A stretch of 63,133 nucleotides of DNA, from positions 1 through 63,133 of the forward strand of contig JAEUHI010000012.1 of NCBI GenBank assembly GCA_016795385.1, given 5' to 3'. Source of the stretch: Verrucomicrobiales bacterium (GTDB lineage: Bacteria; Verrucomicrobiota; Verrucomicrobiia; Verrucomicrobiales; DEV007). The position numbers and the translations under genes were made by a program. Below are positions 7,113-17,609 of the stretch, piece after piece. Every line of letters begins with the position of its first letter. Position 1 is the first letter of the stretch. A model generated the notes under the pieces. That model saw only the letters and a program-made list of their open reading frames with translations, did no database searches and had not been told where the DNA came from.

Positions 7113-7910
7113 ATGATGATGAAATCGAAACCCGCCTTGTTATTGGCTCTTGCCGTTGTCGCCCTTTGGCTCGGAATCACGATTGTGGGTGGCAATCTCC
7201 AGAGCGGAGGGAAGTCCGAGCTCGACGATCTGGTGAAAAGCGGGCCGCTCTGGGGCGTGTGGACGGCGCTGACTTTTCTGGTGATCCTGACGCTGGCCTT
7301 TCGTTGGAAGGGCCTGGGTTTGGCCCGTCCGGACTGGAAGGAAGCGATCCGCTTGATGTGGTTGCCGGGGCTCTTCATCGTCGGGATGCTGGGTGGAGCC
7401 TTCACCGGGACGTTGCCGACCGGGGCCGTTCTCTTCTGGATTTTCGTGAACAGCATGATCGTGGGGATCTCGGAGGAGTGGGCCTATCGCGGTATTCTCC
7501 TGAAGCCTTTGCGCGAGCGATTTCCGGTGATGACGGCAGCACTTCTGACCTCGGTCATCTTCGGGATGTCGCATGCCCTCAATGGTTTCGTCACGGGTGA
7601 CTTCGGGAAGGCGCTGGTGCAGGCGGTGGCCGCGTCGATGAGCGGTCTCCTCTTCACGGCCTTGCGTCTCCGCACGGGTTCTCTCCTGCCGGTGATGCTG
7701 CTCCACGGGCTCTGGGATTTTTCGGTCTTCTTTCTCGCGCTCAGCGTCGGAGGTGACGCGGGAGGGGCGGAGAAGTCCGCCGGCGATGGTGGCCTTGCCG
7801 CCTGGCTCGCGCCGATGGTGATGGTCACGCCCAATTTTCTCTACGGTTGGTATCTCCTGCGTCGCACGAAGCGGGGCGACCTGGAGAGACAGGGTGCGGT
7901 CGCGGACTGA
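7113..7910 (+). CDS. CPBP-family intramembrane protease
   Basis: This is a 265-residue polytopic membrane protein of the CPBP (CAAX protease and bacteriocin-processing) family. The conserved motifs are all present: EEWAYR (Glu121, Glu122, Arg126), FGMSH (His154) and HGLWD (His198, Asp202). These form the putative metal-dependent catalytic site within the membrane. Hydrophobic segments cover most of the length, starting with LLLALAVVALWLGITIVGG. The start is one of three consecutive ATG codons at 7113; longer openings upstream do not look coding. The substrate is unknown. It may share a transcript with the DUF6498 gene 63 bases downstream. The 272-base gap before it contains only a small GCAGAG/CTCTGC palindrome. 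Confidence 0.9.
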   Translation: MMMKSKPALLLALAVVALWLGITIVGGNLQSGGKSELDDLVKSGPLWGVWTALTFLVILTLAFRWKGLGLARPDWKEAIRLMWLPGLFIVGMLGGAFTGTLPTGAVLFWIFVNSMIVGISEEWAYRGILLKPLRERFPVMTAALLTSVIFGMSHALNGFVTGDFGKALVQAVAASMSGLLFTALRLRTGSLLPVMLLHGLWDFSVFFLALSVGGDAGGAEKSAGDGGLAAWLAPMVMVTPNFLYGWYLLRRTKRGDLERQGAVAD

Positions 7911-7973
7911 AGAGGGTCGGATCGCGCCCCTTTTCCGCTGGACGGTCGGCGGTCCGGCCGCTTCCTTTGCCGG

Positions 7974-8660
7974 GTGAAGTTCTACAAGGATGCGGTCGAG
8001 ACGGACTCCAGGGATTACTCCGGGATCGGGATCCTCGTGAGCAATCTGCTCGTCATTGTCTTTGCGGTGATCCAGGGCTGGAGCCTGGGATCGATGATGG
8101 TGATCTATTGGGTGCAGAGCGTCGTCATCGGGATCTTCCATGTGTTCCGCATGTTGTTGTTGCGATCCTTCTGCACGGAAGGCTTCACGAGCAACGGCAC
8201 GCGGGTGCCGGAGAATGCGAAGGGCAAACGCAGCACGGCGGTTTTCTTCGCGATCCACTACGGATTTTTCCATCTGATTTACGGCATCTTCCTGGTCGCG
8301 GGAATGGCGACGGGGGAACCCGAGACGGGAGCCGTCGCGAGCGCCGCGGGAGGGATGGCCGGATGGTTCGAAGGGCCGGTCTGGTTCGTGATCTCGGTCC
8401 TCGGATTCGTCGCCGGGCACGGGTATTCCTTTTATCAGAATGTGAGGGCGGATCTGGAACGTCGTCCGAATCTGGGCGTGATGATGTTCATGCCCTACGC
8501 CCGCATCATCCCGATGCACCTCACGCTCATCCTCGGAGGCATGGCCGGGGCCACCCTCGGATCGATGCTGCTTTTCTCGGGACTGAAGACGGCGGCGGAT
8601 TACCTCATGCACATCGTCGAACACCGCGTCCTGCAAAAGAAACATGAAAAGAAACCCTGA
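7974..8660 (+). CDS. DUF6498-type membrane protein
   Basis: This 228-residue protein has six or so hydrophobic segments, the first at GIGILVSNLLVIVFAVIQGW. Features of the DUF6498 family are YWVQSVVIGIFHVFRML, FFAIHYGFFHLIYGIFL and PYARIIPMHLTLILGG, with conserved His residues in the membrane. The function is unknown. The start is GTG at 7974, the only codon that keeps the complete first helix. Its 3' end overlaps the next gene by 17 bases, so the two are probably co-transcribed. The stop TGA is part of one copy of the CCTGACAAA word. Confidence 0.75.
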   Translation: MKFYKDAVETDSRDYSGIGILVSNLLVIVFAVIQGWSLGSMMVIYWVQSVVIGIFHVFRMLLLRSFCTEGFTSNGTRVPENAKGKRSTAVFFAIHYGFFHLIYGIFLVAGMATGEPETGAVASAAGGMAGWFEGPVWFVISVLGFVAGHGYSFYQNVRADLERRPNLGVMMFMPYARIIPMHLTLILGGMAGATLGSMLLFSGLKTAADYLMHIVEHRVLQKKHEKKP

Positions 8661-10038
8661 CAAAACGACCTTCTCCGGGGTCTTGCTGGCGCTGGGCCTG
8701 ACGGCGTGGACGGCGGCGGCGGAGCCGCGGATGAGCTATCTGGAAAACGGGTCGATCAAGGTCGGGGTCGATCTGGATCTCGGCGGTGCGATCACGTGGC
8801 TGTCGACGGTGGATGGGGTGAACCGGGTGAACAATTTCGACCATGGCCGCCAGATCCAGCTTTCCTACTTCTCCGGGCCGGTGCCTTTCGAGACGCCGGA
8901 TCAGAAACCCTCGGAGCACTGGCGTCATCTCGGGTGGAATCCCATTCAGGCGGGCGATGATTTCCGCAACGGCTCGGAGGTGATCGAGCACCGCAACGAT
9001 GGCCGGGAAATCTACGTGAAATGCCGTCCTTTGCAGTGGCCGCTCGATGGCGTGCCGGGCGAGTGTTTCTTCGAATCGTGGCTCGCGCTCGATGGTGTCG
9101 CACTCGTCGCCCGCGCCCGGATCACGATGGAGCGGAGCGACCAGACGCAATACCCGGCCCGGCTCCAGGAGCTGCCGGCTCTCTATGCGAACGCGGATTA
9201 TCATCGCGTCGTGAGCTACACGGGAGCGCGGCCGTATGCGGACGAAGCGGCGGAGGTGATGCCGCGGTCGGAAACGAAACATCCCTGGACCTTCTGGATC
9301 GGCACCGAGCAATGGTCGGCCTTGCTCGATGAGAAGGACGAAGGCCTCGGCCTCATCACGCCGGGGCGCTATTGGTTCACGGGAGGTTTCGCGGGTCGTC
9401 CGGGCGGCAGTGACACGCATGCCACGGACACGGGCTACCTCGCGGGGCAAGGATTGGAGATCCTCGATCACAATGCGGTGCACGAATTCCGCTACGAGGT
9501 GGTGGTGGGATCGCTCGCCGAGATCCGGGCGCGCGCCGCGACCCACGCTCCGAAATCCCCGCCTGTGTGGAAATTCTCCAACGATCGCCAGGGTTGGCAC
9601 TATCGGGATGCCCGGGACACGGGCTGGCCGTTGGGTGGAATGTTAGAGGTGGTGGCGGACGGTGGCGACCCGCAGATCGTCAGTCCGGTCACGCTTTGGA
9701 ACGCGGAGGAGGCGCCTTTTCTCGTGATCGAGGCCGCGTTCACCACCGGCGAGCCGCGCGCGACGCTGTATTGGCGGCGGCTCGGCGAAGCGGGTCCGGG
9801 ACCGGAGGACCACGTGGCCTTCCCCGTGCCGGAGGACGGGGCTTTCCACGAAATTGTCGTGCCGCTCGGGGAAAGCGCCTCCTATCGGGGGCCGATCGTG
9901 CAACTCCGCCTCGATCCGGTCTCCCAGGGGCGGCCGGAAGCGCGGGTGAAAATCCGGTCGATCTCGTTGCACCTGACGGACCCGCGTGGCGGGAATCAGC
10001 GAAAAACGGTCTTTCCGATACGGGAGGGAGCATTATAA
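8644..10038 (+). CDS. Exported protein of unknown function, 464 residues
   Basis: I do not recognise the family. A signal peptide (MKRNPDKTTFSGVLLALGLTAWTAAA) is followed by an all-beta region (about 30-300) beginning NGSIKVGVDLDLGGAITWLSTVDG. That region resembles the opening of sugar-binding or galactose-mutarotase-like folds, and NFDHGRQIQLSYFSGP and the Trp-rich PWTFWIGTEQWSALL are consistent with a carbohydrate-facing surface. Residues about 315-455 form a second beta domain (VWKFSNDRQGWHYRDA ... IVQLRLDPVSQ), which looks like a carbohydrate-binding jelly roll. The start overlaps the preceding gene. The carbohydrate link is inference from fold-like patterns only. Confidence 0.7.
   Translation: MKRNPDKTTFSGVLLALGLTAWTAAAEPRMSYLENGSIKVGVDLDLGGAITWLSTVDGVNRVNNFDHGRQIQLSYFSGPVPFETPDQKPSEHWRHLGWNPIQAGDDFRNGSEVIEHRNDGREIYVKCRPLQWPLDGVPGECFFESWLALDGVALVARARITMERSDQTQYPARLQELPALYANADYHRVVSYTGARPYADEAAEVMPRSETKHPWTFWIGTEQWSALLDEKDEGLGLITPGRYWFTGGFAGRPGGSDTHATDTGYLAGQGLEILDHNAVHEFRYEVVVGSLAEIRARAATHAPKSPPVWKFSNDRQGWHYRDARDTGWPLGGMLEVVADGGDPQIVSPVTLWNAEEAPFLVIEAAFTTGEPRATLYWRRLGEAGPGPEDHVAFPVPEDGAFHEIVVPLGESASYRGPIVQLRLDPVSQGRPEARVKIRSISLHLTDPRGGNQRKTVFPIREGAL
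8654..8664 (+). repeat. ACCCTGACAAA dispersed word, copy 1
   Basis: The copy includes the TGA stop of the DUF6498 gene and lies in the start region of the next gene, read there as Asn-Pro-Asp-Lys. Confidence 0.7.
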
Positions 10039-10047
10039 TGGCGGCCC

Positions 10048-13000
10048 ATGTCCGAAAACGACCCCCAAATGCCCGACAAACCCGTAAAACTGATGGCCGT
10101 GAACCGGGGCGAGATCGCCATCCGGATCTTCCGTGCCGCGACTGAGCTGGGATTGCGCACCGTCGCGATCTACGCCGAGGAAGACCGTTTCTCCCGCCAC
10201 CGCTTCAAGGCGGACGAGGCCTACCGGCTGCGCAAGGAAAAGGGGCCTGTCGGCGCCTACCTCGACATCGAGGGCATCATCCATCTGGCCAAGGAGAAGG
10301 GCGTCACCCTGATCCACCCGGGCTATGGCTTCCTTTCCGAAAACGCGGACTTCGCCCGGGCCTGCCGCGAAGCGGGGCTGAAATTCATCGGTCCCGATCC
10401 CGAGATGCTCGACGCCATGGGCGACAAGGTCTCGGCCCGTGCCCTTGCCAAGAAGGTCAATGTTCCCACGCTGCCGGGAACCGAAGAACCGGTCACCGAT
10501 CGCGCCGAGGCGCTGAAGATCGCCCGCGAGATCGGCTTTCCCCTCATCATCAAGGCGGCGTTTGGTGGCGGAGGACGCGGCATGCGGGTCGTGCAGAAAG
10601 AGGCCGATCTCGATGGCCTCCTCGACCAGGCCCAGACCGAGGCGGCGAACGCCTTCGGCAATCCAGCCGTCTTCCTCGAGCGTTTTGTCGGCCGTGCCAA
10701 ACACATCGAGGTGCAGATCCTCGGCGACAAACACGGCAACATCGTCCACCTCCACGAGCGCGATTGCTCGGTGCAGCGCCGTCACCAGAAAGTGATCGAG
10801 ATCGCGCCCTCGGTGAATCTCGATGAAACCGTCCGCCGCGAGCTGTGCGAGGCCTCGGTGAAACTTTCCAAGGAAATCGGCTACAACAACGCGGGCACGG
10901 TCGAGTTTCTCTACGACATCGATTCGAAGGAGTGGTTCTTCATCGAGATGAACCCCCGCATCCAGGTCGAGCACACCGTGACCGAGGTCATCACGGGGAT
11001 CGACCTGGTCCGCTCGCAGATCCTCGTCGCCCAGGGGCACTCGCTCTTCAGCCACGAGATCGACATTCCGAAGCAGGAAGACATCCCGCGCAACGGCTAC
11101 GCGGTGCAGGCGCGCATCACCACGGAAGATCCGGCCAACGGATTCTCTCCCGACTACGGCAAGATCATCAACTACCGCTCCGCCGCCGGCTTCGGCATTC
11201 GTCTCGATGCGGGAGCGGGCGACGCGGGATCGGTTGTGACTCCCTACTACGATTCGATGCTGGTGAAGCTGACGGCCTTTGGTCCCCGCTTCGACATCGC
11301 GCTCCAGCGCATGAACCGTGCCCTGCGCGAATTCCGCATCCGCGGGGTGAAGACGAACATTCCCTTCCTTGAGAACGTCGTCCTCGACGACACCTTCCGC
11401 TCGGGCAACGCGACGACGCGCTTGATCGACACGAATCCCGATCTCTTCAAATTCCAACCGCGCCGTGACCGGGCCACGAAGCTGCTGTCGTATCTGAGCG
11501 ACATCACCGTCAACGGCAACAACACCGCCAAGGGTTATCGCCCCGCCGAGGTGCTTCTGCCGGCGCGGGTGCCGGCCTTCGATCTGAAGGCGGGTGTTCC
11601 GAAAGGGTCGCGCGACCTGCTCCTCGAACTCGGGCCGGAAAAATTCGCCGCCTGGATCCGCGAGCAGAAGCCGCTCCTCATCACCGACACGACGATGCGC
11701 GACGCGCACCAGTCGCTCATCGCGACGCGGATGCGTTCGGTCGACATGCTCAATGTCGCGGAAGTCGTCGCCCACCGTACGCCGAATCTCTTCAGCCTCG
11801 AAATGTGGGGCGGTGCGACCTTCGACACGGCGATGCGTTTCCTCAAGGAATCGCCCTGGGACCGTCTCCGCGACCTCCGCGAGAAGGTGCCGAACATCTG
11901 TTTCCAGATGCTGTTCCGCGGATCGAACGCGGTCGGCTATTCGAACTATCCCGACAACGTCGTGGCCGGCTTCGTGAAACACTCCGCCGAGGCGGGCATG
12001 GACATCTTCCGGATCTTCGACTCGCTCAATTACCTGCCCAACATGCAGGTGGCGATGGAGGCGGTCCGCAACGAGACGAAGTCGATCTGTGAGGCCGCCG
12101 TCTGCTATACCGGCGACATCGATGATCCGAAGCGCGACAAGTATTCGCTGAAATACTACATCGCCAAGGCCAAGGAACTCGAGAAGATGGGCGCCCACAT
12201 TCTCGCGATCAAGGACATGGCCGGTCTCTGCCGTCCCTTCGCGGTGAAGAAACTCGTCGCCGCCCTGCGCGAGGAGATCGGACTGCCGATCCACTTCCAC
12301 ACCCACGACAGCTCGGGCATCAACGCGTCTTCGGTCCTCTCCGCCGCCGATGCCGGGGTCGATATCGCCGATCTCGCGATCGCCTCGATGTCGGGCTCGA
12401 CGAGCCAGCCGAATCTCAACTCCGTCTGCGCGGCCCTGCGCGGGCACGAGCGCGATCCCGGGATCGATCTCGACGCGCTGAACGAGATGTCGGATTACTG
12501 GGAGGAAGTGCTCGAGTTTTACAAGCCCTTCAACACCGCGCCGCGCGCCGGCTCGGCCGAGGTGTATTTCCACGAGATGCCCGGCGGGCAATTCACGAAC
12601 CTCAAGGAGCAGGCGAACGCCATGGGACTCGGCCACCGCTGGCCCGAGATCGCCCGCACCTACGCCGAGGTGAACCAGCTCTTCGGCGACATCATCAAGG
12701 TGACGCCGAGCTCGAAAGTCGTCGGCGACATGTGCATGTATCTCATCACCCGCGGCATCCGTCCGCAGGACGTGCCCTCGCTCGCGCCCGGTTCTCACGA
12801 CTTCCCCGAGTCGGTCATCGACATGCTCTCGGGCGGTCTCGGACAACCCGACGGCGGTTGGCCGAAGGACGTGCAGAAGGTCGTGCTCGGCGACCGTGTC
12901 GCGACGACGAAGCGCCCCGGAGAGCTGGCCGCTCCCGTCGATCTCGAGGCGACCCGCGTCGAACTCGCAAAGAAACTCGACCGCCCCGCGAGCGACGACG

Positions 13001-13527
13001 ATCTCTACAGCCACCTGATGTATCCGCAGGTCTTCGCCGACTTCGACCAGTTCATGGCGAACTACGGCGAGGTCTCGGGACTGCCGACTCCGGCCTTCTT
13101 CTATGGTCTCTCCATCGGCGAAGAGATCGAGGTGCAGATCGATCACGGGAAACTGCTCTTCATCAAGCTCATCGGCATCGGTGAAGCCGACGACGAAGGG
13201 CGCCGCAACGTCTTCTACGAACTCAACGGCATGCCGCGCGAGTCTCAGGTGCTCGACAAGGCCCTCGCTCCGAAGAACGCCGTGACCAAGCCGAAGGGCG
13301 ACGCGAAGGATCCGCTGCAGGTCGTTGCGCCGATGCCCGGCATGGTCACCGATCTCGCGGTGGGGGTGGGTACGCACGTGAAAGCCGGCGATCCCATCAT
13401 CACCCTCGAGGCGATGAAGATGCTCACCACCATCTCCGCCAACATCGACGGCACCGTCACCGAGATCCTCGTGAAAAAGGGCGACTCGGTCTCGACCGAC
13501 GATCTCCTGGCGCGGCTGGAGGCGTAA
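10048..13527 (+). CDS. pyc: Pyruvate carboxylase
   Basis: This biotin enzyme makes oxaloacetate from pyruvate, bicarbonate and ATP, refilling the TCA cycle. The 1159-residue length is that of the single-chain type. Domains in order are: biotin carboxylase (about 14-460) with the ATP-grasp motif EMNPRIQVEHT around 300-310; carboxyltransferase (about 540-830) with DTTMRDAHQS at 547-556, the Lys722 site in AIKDMAG that is carbamylated in the family, and the metal ligands HFHTHD at 749-754; the PYC/OADA region; and the biotinyl domain with EAMKM, biotin on Lys1124. All key residues are intact. The ATG at 10048 is a few bases after the preceding stop. The long open frame on the opposite strand is a coding shadow. 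Confidence 0.97.
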   Translation: MSENDPQMPDKPVKLMAVNRGEIAIRIFRAATELGLRTVAIYAEEDRFSRHRFKADEAYRLRKEKGPVGAYLDIEGIIHLAKEKGVTLIHPGYGFLSENADFARACREAGLKFIGPDPEMLDAMGDKVSARALAKKVNVPTLPGTEEPVTDRAEALKIAREIGFPLIIKAAFGGGGRGMRVVQKEADLDGLLDQAQTEAANAFGNPAVFLERFVGRAKHIEVQILGDKHGNIVHLHERDCSVQRRHQKVIEIAPSVNLDETVRRELCEASVKLSKEIGYNNAGTVEFLYDIDSKEWFFIEMNPRIQVEHTVTEVITGIDLVRSQILVAQGHSLFSHEIDIPKQEDIPRNGYAVQARITTEDPANGFSPDYGKIINYRSAAGFGIRLDAGAGDAGSVVTPYYDSMLVKLTAFGPRFDIALQRMNRALREFRIRGVKTNIPFLENVVLDDTFRSGNATTRLIDTNPDLFKFQPRRDRATKLLSYLSDITVNGNNTAKGYRPAEVLLPARVPAFDLKAGVPKGSRDLLLELGPEKFAAWIREQKPLLITDTTMRDAHQSLIATRMRSVDMLNVAEVVAHRTPNLFSLEMWGGATFDTAMRFLKESPWDRLRDLREKVPNICFQMLFRGSNAVGYSNYPDNVVAGFVKHSAEAGMDIFRIFDSLNYLPNMQVAMEAVRNETKSICEAAVCYTGDIDDPKRDKYSLKYYIAKAKELEKMGAHILAIKDMAGLCRPFAVKKLVAALREEIGLPIHFHTHDSSGINASSVLSAADAGVDIADLAIASMSGSTSQPNLNSVCAALRGHERDPGIDLDALNEMSDYWEEVLEFYKPFNTAPRAGSAEVYFHEMPGGQFTNLKEQANAMGLGHRWPEIARTYAEVNQLFGDIIKVTPSSKVVGDMCMYLITRGIRPQDVPSLAPGSHDFPESVIDMLSGGLGQPDGGWPKDVQKVVLGDRVATTKRPGELAAPVDLEATRVELAKKLDRPASDDDLYSHLMYPQVFADFDQFMANYGEVSGLPTPAFFYGLSIGEEIEVQIDHGKLLFIKLIGIGEADDEGRRNVFYELNGMPRESQVLDKALAPKNAVTKPKGDAKDPLQVVAPMPGMVTDLAVGVGTHVKAGDPIITLEAMKMLTTISANIDGTVTEILVKKGDSVSTDDLLARLEA

Positions 13528-13528
13528 G

Positions 13529-14932
13529 TCACTCCGCCGCTTCCGGCTTTTCCTCGATCTTCCTCATCGCCTGATACAACACGGCGATGAGGATGGCGAC
13601 GGCGAGCGCGATGATACTCCAGAGCGCTGGTTTGGAGTCGAGGATGCCGGGTCCTGCGGGCTCGGCTGCTTCGGTGCGGTAGTCGGGGTTGGGGAGTGCC
13701 TCAGCCGGTACGACGGTCTGGGTCGGCACCCCGCGACTGATGGCGGCTCTGAGTGCGGCGGTGTCCAATGGTGTTTTTGTCAGGGTCGCTTCCTGACCGC
13801 CGAGGAAAAGCACGGGTCGGTCTCCGGGATCGGCGAGGAAGAGGAGCTCGTGGGCCGTGGTCTGGGCGTGGATCGCTGAGAAGGTCACCGGGGCGTTCGC
13901 TCCATTCTCGATGAGAAGCCGCCATCGCTCCGCGCGGGTTTCGGACAGGGGGATGGAAAGGCTTTCATCATGGAAGTCGCCGACCTCGAAACGATGGAGA
14001 TGGGTCTGATGGATCGTCCGCCACGTGTCGTCCATTCCCGGCACCTGGATGGAGATCGCACGGCGGAAATTGCGGTCGGCGGTCTTCAGGAAGAGGTAAT
14101 CGATCGGGAGGTTGCCGCCGTCGAGCAGGATCTCGGTGACACCGTCGGGCAGATTCGTCTGTGACGTGAGGGGCAGCGGGATGATTTCACGTCCCCTCTC
14201 ATCCAGCGGATGGGTGTCCTCGCTTTGACCCGGGGAGAGTACAAAACGCAAGCCATCGATCCGGAACGCCCTCGTCTCGACAGTGCTGGATTCCGTGACG
14301 GTGAGTCCGGAGGCGTCGGCAACGGTCCGGGTGATCTCGCGGAGACGGGTACGTTGCGTGTCGGTCGCGTCGGCGATGCGGAGCCGGAGCGTTCGCGAAT
14401 TCACCTCCGGCACCTGGATCGCGGTGTGCCGGAAGTCGAGGAAGCGCCGGTGGTCGAAGATCACGCCGTCGGAGACGACTTCTTTCCACTCGCCATCCGT
14501 TCCGGGAACGGCGATGGAGACGCCTTTTTCAAAATCGCTCAGCGGCGTGTCGATTTCGAGCCGGACCGAGCCCGGCAAGGGGCTGCCGAAACTCACGACG
14601 ATTTCCAAGGCCCCATCCGGCGTTTCGTCCAAGGACTCGATTCGATGGCCCCCTACAAAGTCGCCGAACCTTGCGGGGCCATATGTGCGCTGCCGCACGG
14701 TGGGTATCTCCTGCCAGGTGTCGCCCTTCTTCTTCGCGAGCCGCAGGGTTCGGAAACTCCGATGCATCCCGGCGTCCATGGCGATGCGGAAGAGGCCTGC
14801 TTCCGATTGGATTTCTCCGATCTCGCGAAGCTCCGGGAAAGGGGTGGGATCGAATCCGGCTGGAGCCGGTTCCTCCGCGATGCTGCTCAAGCACGCCAGA
14901 AGAACACCGAGGGTCAGGGCGAAGCGATTCAT
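13529..14932 (-). CDS. DUF3999-like exported protein
   Basis: This 467-residue protein has a signal peptide (about 1-19), a long beta-rich extracytoplasmic part, and a single membrane anchor near the C-terminus ([21 protein letters not shown], about 435-455) with a short charged tail. Repeated blocks such as [14 protein letters not shown] and [14 protein letters not shown] suggest two related beta domains. The gene overlaps the upstream DUF2339 gene by ATGA. DUF2339 and DUF3999 proteins are commonly neighbours, and that supports the name more than the sequence alone does. A joint envelope role is likely; nothing more specific can be said. Confidence 0.65.
   Translation of the reverse strand: MNRFALTLGVLLACLSSIAEEPAPAGFDPTPFPELREIGEIQSEAGLFRIAMDAGMHRSFRTLRLAKKKGDTWQEIPTVRQRTYGPARFGDFVGGHRIESLDETPDGALEIVVSFGSPLPGSVRLEIDTPLSDFEKGVSIAVPGTDGEWKEVVSDGVIFDHRRFLDFRHTAIQVPEVNSRTLRLRIADATDTQRTRLREITRTVADASGLTVTESSTVETRAFRIDGLRFVLSPGQSEDTHPLDERGREIIPLPLTSQTNLPDGVTEILLDGGNLPIDYLFLKTADRNFRRAISIQVPGMDDTWRTIHQTHLHRFEVGDFHDESLSIPLSETRAERWRLLIENGANAPVTFSAIHAQTTAHELLFLADPGDRPVLFLGGQEATLTKTPLDTAALRAAISRGVPTQTVVPAEALPNPDYRTEAAEPAGPGILDSKPALWSIIALAVAILIAVLYQAMRKIEEKPEAAE
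13776..13786 (-). repeat. ACCCTGACAAA dispersed word, copy 2
   Basis: Within the DUF3999-like gene, read in the gene as Thr-Leu-Thr-Lys (ACC CTG ACA AAA). Confidence 0.7.
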
Positions 14933-17409
14933 GGGCGGGCCTCCTTGTTTTCGGGTTCAGGGTCCCCGTCCTCCTTCGCCGTTTCGAAATGTTGGCTGAA
15001 GCGGAAGTAAAGGAAAGATCCTGCCAAAACCACCACGCCGAGGACGATGAAGGCGATGATGCGGTAGAGCTGGTCAAGCCCGGCGAGGTCGACGAAGAAG
15101 ACCTTCAGGATCGTGCCCCCGAGCAGGACGAGTCCGATTCCCCGCAGGGCGGCGCGTCCCCTGAGGATGCCGGCGAGGAGCAGGGTGATGGCGAAGAGCG
15201 ACCAATAGATCGAGATCCCGCCCATGCGGAAGTCGGGCAGGAAGCGGGTCAAGCCGGTCCAGATCTCGAGGCTCGAATAGAGGAACGCGGCGGCGAGGGC
15301 GGCGTAGCCGAAGATCCGACCAGTGTCATCCTGATCGTTCCGACGGATGAGGGTGCGGGCGGCGAAGAGCAGGTAGAGGATCACCGCTCCGTAGTCGAGC
15401 GAGCGCATCAGGAAGCCTTCGGCAAAGTCGCGCCGGGCAAAGGCGAGGTCGAAGCCGGGATTCCAGAAGAGGAAATCGAAGACAAACACCTTCACGACGA
15501 GGGCGACGCCGAGGATCCAGAAGAGCACCGTGGCCAGCCCCGAGCGGTTGACCACCATCTCGCGGAGGAGGAGCGCACCGAGGCCGACCCAGACGAGGGT
15601 GAGACCTGGACGCATGAGCGGGTCGAAGACCTGGTCCATCGTCTTCCAGACTTCGAGATTCAAGTAGACGAAAGTGAGGGCGACGACAATCCAGAAGCAA
15701 ACCCGGCCCACGCCCGATTGACCGGGGAGGGGGCGGATGTCGTTGCCTTCTCCGACCGACCAGGCCGACTCGGCACCGCCGTCATGACGGAAGAGGCGTC
15801 CTGCCGCAAAGAAGGACCCGATCGGAATCCCGAAGATGAAGAGTCGCTCGACCAGACCGAGGAAATAGTCCTTCGCCGGCATTCGCTCCGAGATCCCGTC
15901 GAATTGACCGTGGAAATCGAAGATGGCGAGACGTCCGAGGACGATGAGGTAGAGCAGGTAGGCGAGCTGGCGGAGGAATTCGCTGCGCATTTTCGAGGCG
16001 ATCCAGAGCATCACGAAGGCCTGCAGCGCCCAGCTCACCGTGATCCAGCCCTTCGTCAGGACGATGGGCAGGGTGATCGCGACGAAGAAAGAGGCGAGCC
16101 CCATGAAACTGAGCAGCAGCCCGCGGTCGCGCAGGTCGCGCTTCAGGAAGACCACGATGTGGAGGATGTAAAAGACCGCGAGTCCCAGGGTGAGGATGGC
16201 GACCGCCTCGCGCCGGTAGGTCTCGGTGATGCAGCCAATCGAGAATCCGGTGAAGGCCGCGGCGTTGAGGAAAAGGAAGAGCAGCTCGAGCACGGTCGAG
16301 GTTTTGCGGTGCACGACCTGGTAGACGAAGGTGACCGACGAGAAGAGCGCGAAGAAGGCGAGAAGGAAGGGCATGAACTCGCGGAAACGCTCCGGCGTGA
16401 AGCTGCGGTCGAGCGCGAGGATCACGAGAAGGCAAGTCGCGAGGAAACTCAGGTAGTGAAGGAGACGCCATTCCCTCCGCGCCGCGATGAAGAACATGCC
16501 GAGACCGAGGAGGAGGACGTAGCCGAAGAGCATCACGACACTGTCGTTCCCCGTCTTGATCATCAAGGGCGTGCCGTAGCCGCCGAGCAGCCCTAACACA
16601 GCCACCAAAAGGCTGTTGAAGCGCACCGCGACGACTCCCGCCGTGGCCGTGACGAGGATCATCAGGGCAAAGGCGGCAATGGGACCGAAGAGTTCGTAAC
16701 CGGGCTGATGGGCGGTGAAGAAGCTGAAGTAGAGCGTCGCGAAGCCGGCTCCGGCGAGCCCTTGGCCGAGCATGCGGTAGCGTCCGCCGAAAAGCTTCAG
16801 GCCCCCTGCGACGAGTCCGGCCCCGGCGAGGGTGGTGAGGAGGACGCGGGCGGTGGGTCCGATGTATCCTTTGGTAATTGAATACTTGAGGAAAAACCCG
16901 ATCCCGATGACGAGGATCAGGACGCCGATGCGGATCAACCAGGTCGTCGCCACCGCGAATTCCATCGTCACGCCCTTCGGACGATGCTCTTCGCCCACGA
17001 TGATCCAGTTCCAGATCCGTCCGAGGATTTCGCGGACCGCGCTTTCGATCCGGCCGGGTTCCGATTTCACCGCTGCAACGGCGGCCGGCCGTGGGGTGGC
17101 GAGGGGATGGGGAACGACCGTCCTTTCCGGCAGCGGAGGTGGCGCGGCCCCGCGATATTCGGGGGCAGCTTCCGGTGGTTCCGGCGCGGAAGTTTTCTCC
17201 TCGGCAACGGGGAGGTCTACGGGAAGCTCCGGCTCCGGCGCTGGAACGGTTACCGGGGGGCGGAGACGGAGATCGCGCACTGTCTGCGAGAGGTCGCGGG
17301 TGAGCGTGCGGAGATCAGTGAGATGACTTTCCAGCCTCGAGAGTCGCGAGAGAGTGACGACAGCGAGGATCAGCAAGGTGATCGCGAGGAGAAAGAGAAA
17401 GACTTCCAT
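14929..17409 (-). CDS. DUF2339 polytopic membrane protein
   Basis: This large membrane protein has about 25 hydrophobic segments. The chosen ATG at 17409 ([15 protein letters not shown]) opens directly into the first helix; GTG at 17454 would add 15 residues. A short coiled-coil-like segment ([19 protein letters not shown]) and a proline-rich linker come next. The DUF2339 block then begins near [15 protein letters not shown] and contains [35 protein letters not shown] and [11 protein letters not shown], which are typical of the family. The next gene overlaps by four bases and is DUF3999-like, the common partner. The function is unknown, possibly in the cell envelope. Confidence 0.85.
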   Translation of the reverse strand: MEVFLFLLAITLLILAVVTLSRLSRLESHLTDLRTLTRDLSQTVRDLRLRPPVTVPAPEPELPVDLPVAEEKTSAPEPPEAAPEYRGAAPPPLPERTVVPHPLATPRPAAVAAVKSEPGRIESAVREILGRIWNWIIVGEEHRPKGVTMEFAVATTWLIRIGVLILVIGIGFFLKYSITKGYIGPTARVLLTTLAGAGLVAGGLKLFGGRYRMLGQGLAGAGFATLYFSFFTAHQPGYELFGPIAAFALMILVTATAGVVAVRFNSLLVAVLGLLGGYGTPLMIKTGNDSVVMLFGYVLLLGLGMFFIAARREWRLLHYLSFLATCLLVILALDRSFTPERFREFMPFLLAFFALFSSVTFVYQVVHRKTSTVLELLFLFLNAAAFTGFSIGCITETYRREAVAILTLGLAVFYILHIVVFLKRDLRDRGLLLSFMGLASFFVAITLPIVLTKGWITVSWALQAFVMLWIASKMRSEFLRQLAYLLYLIVLGRLAIFDFHGQFDGISERMPAKDYFLGLVERLFIFGIPIGSFFAAGRLFRHDGGAESAWSVGEGNDIRPLPGQSGVGRVCFWIVVALTFVYLNLEVWKTMDQVFDPLMRPGLTLVWVGLGALLLREMVVNRSGLATVLFWILGVALVVKVFVFDFLFWNPGFDLAFARRDFAEGFLMRSLDYGAVILYLLFAARTLIRRNDQDDTGRIFGYAALAAAFLYSSLEIWTGLTRFLPDFRMGGISIYWSLFAITLLLAGILRGRAALRGIGLVLLGGTILKVFFVDLAGLDQLYRIIAFIVLGVVVLAGSFLYFRFSQHFETAKEDGDPEPENKEARP

Positions 17410-17464
17410 GGGCGCGGGCAGGGTTCGGTTCGCGGGCATCCTACGCGAGATCACACCCAGGAAA

Positions 17465-17498
17465 CCAATCGATAATGTGGCAAAAAATCATCGATTGG
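17465..17498. promoter_or_regulatory. Perfect inverted repeat CCAATCGAT in a divergent promoter region
   Basis: CCAATCGAT (17465-17473) is followed after 16 bases by its exact complement ATCGATTGG (17490-17498). It lies between the divergent DUF2339 and DUF1501 genes. It could bind a dimeric regulator with arms about 2.5 turns apart, or fold as a stem-loop in the DUF2339 leader. A second smaller hairpin (CCCCGA/TCGGGG, 17522-17541) follows. No regulator can be assigned. Confidence 0.45.
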
Positions 17499-17609
17499 AT
17501 CGATGTTTCCTTGGGGCCATCCCCCGAAAGAGCGATCGGGGTGACCCTAAGAGCGCTACTTCACCCCGCAATGACGCAAGTTGCCGGGACCCTCGATTGA
17601 TCGGAATCT

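Noticed and set aside
10033..13377. 1114-codon open frame opposite pyruvate carboxylase
   Set aside because: It is antisense to a perfectly conserved enzyme, is rich in Arg, His, Asp and Val as expected of a shadow of GC-rich codons, and shows no domain.
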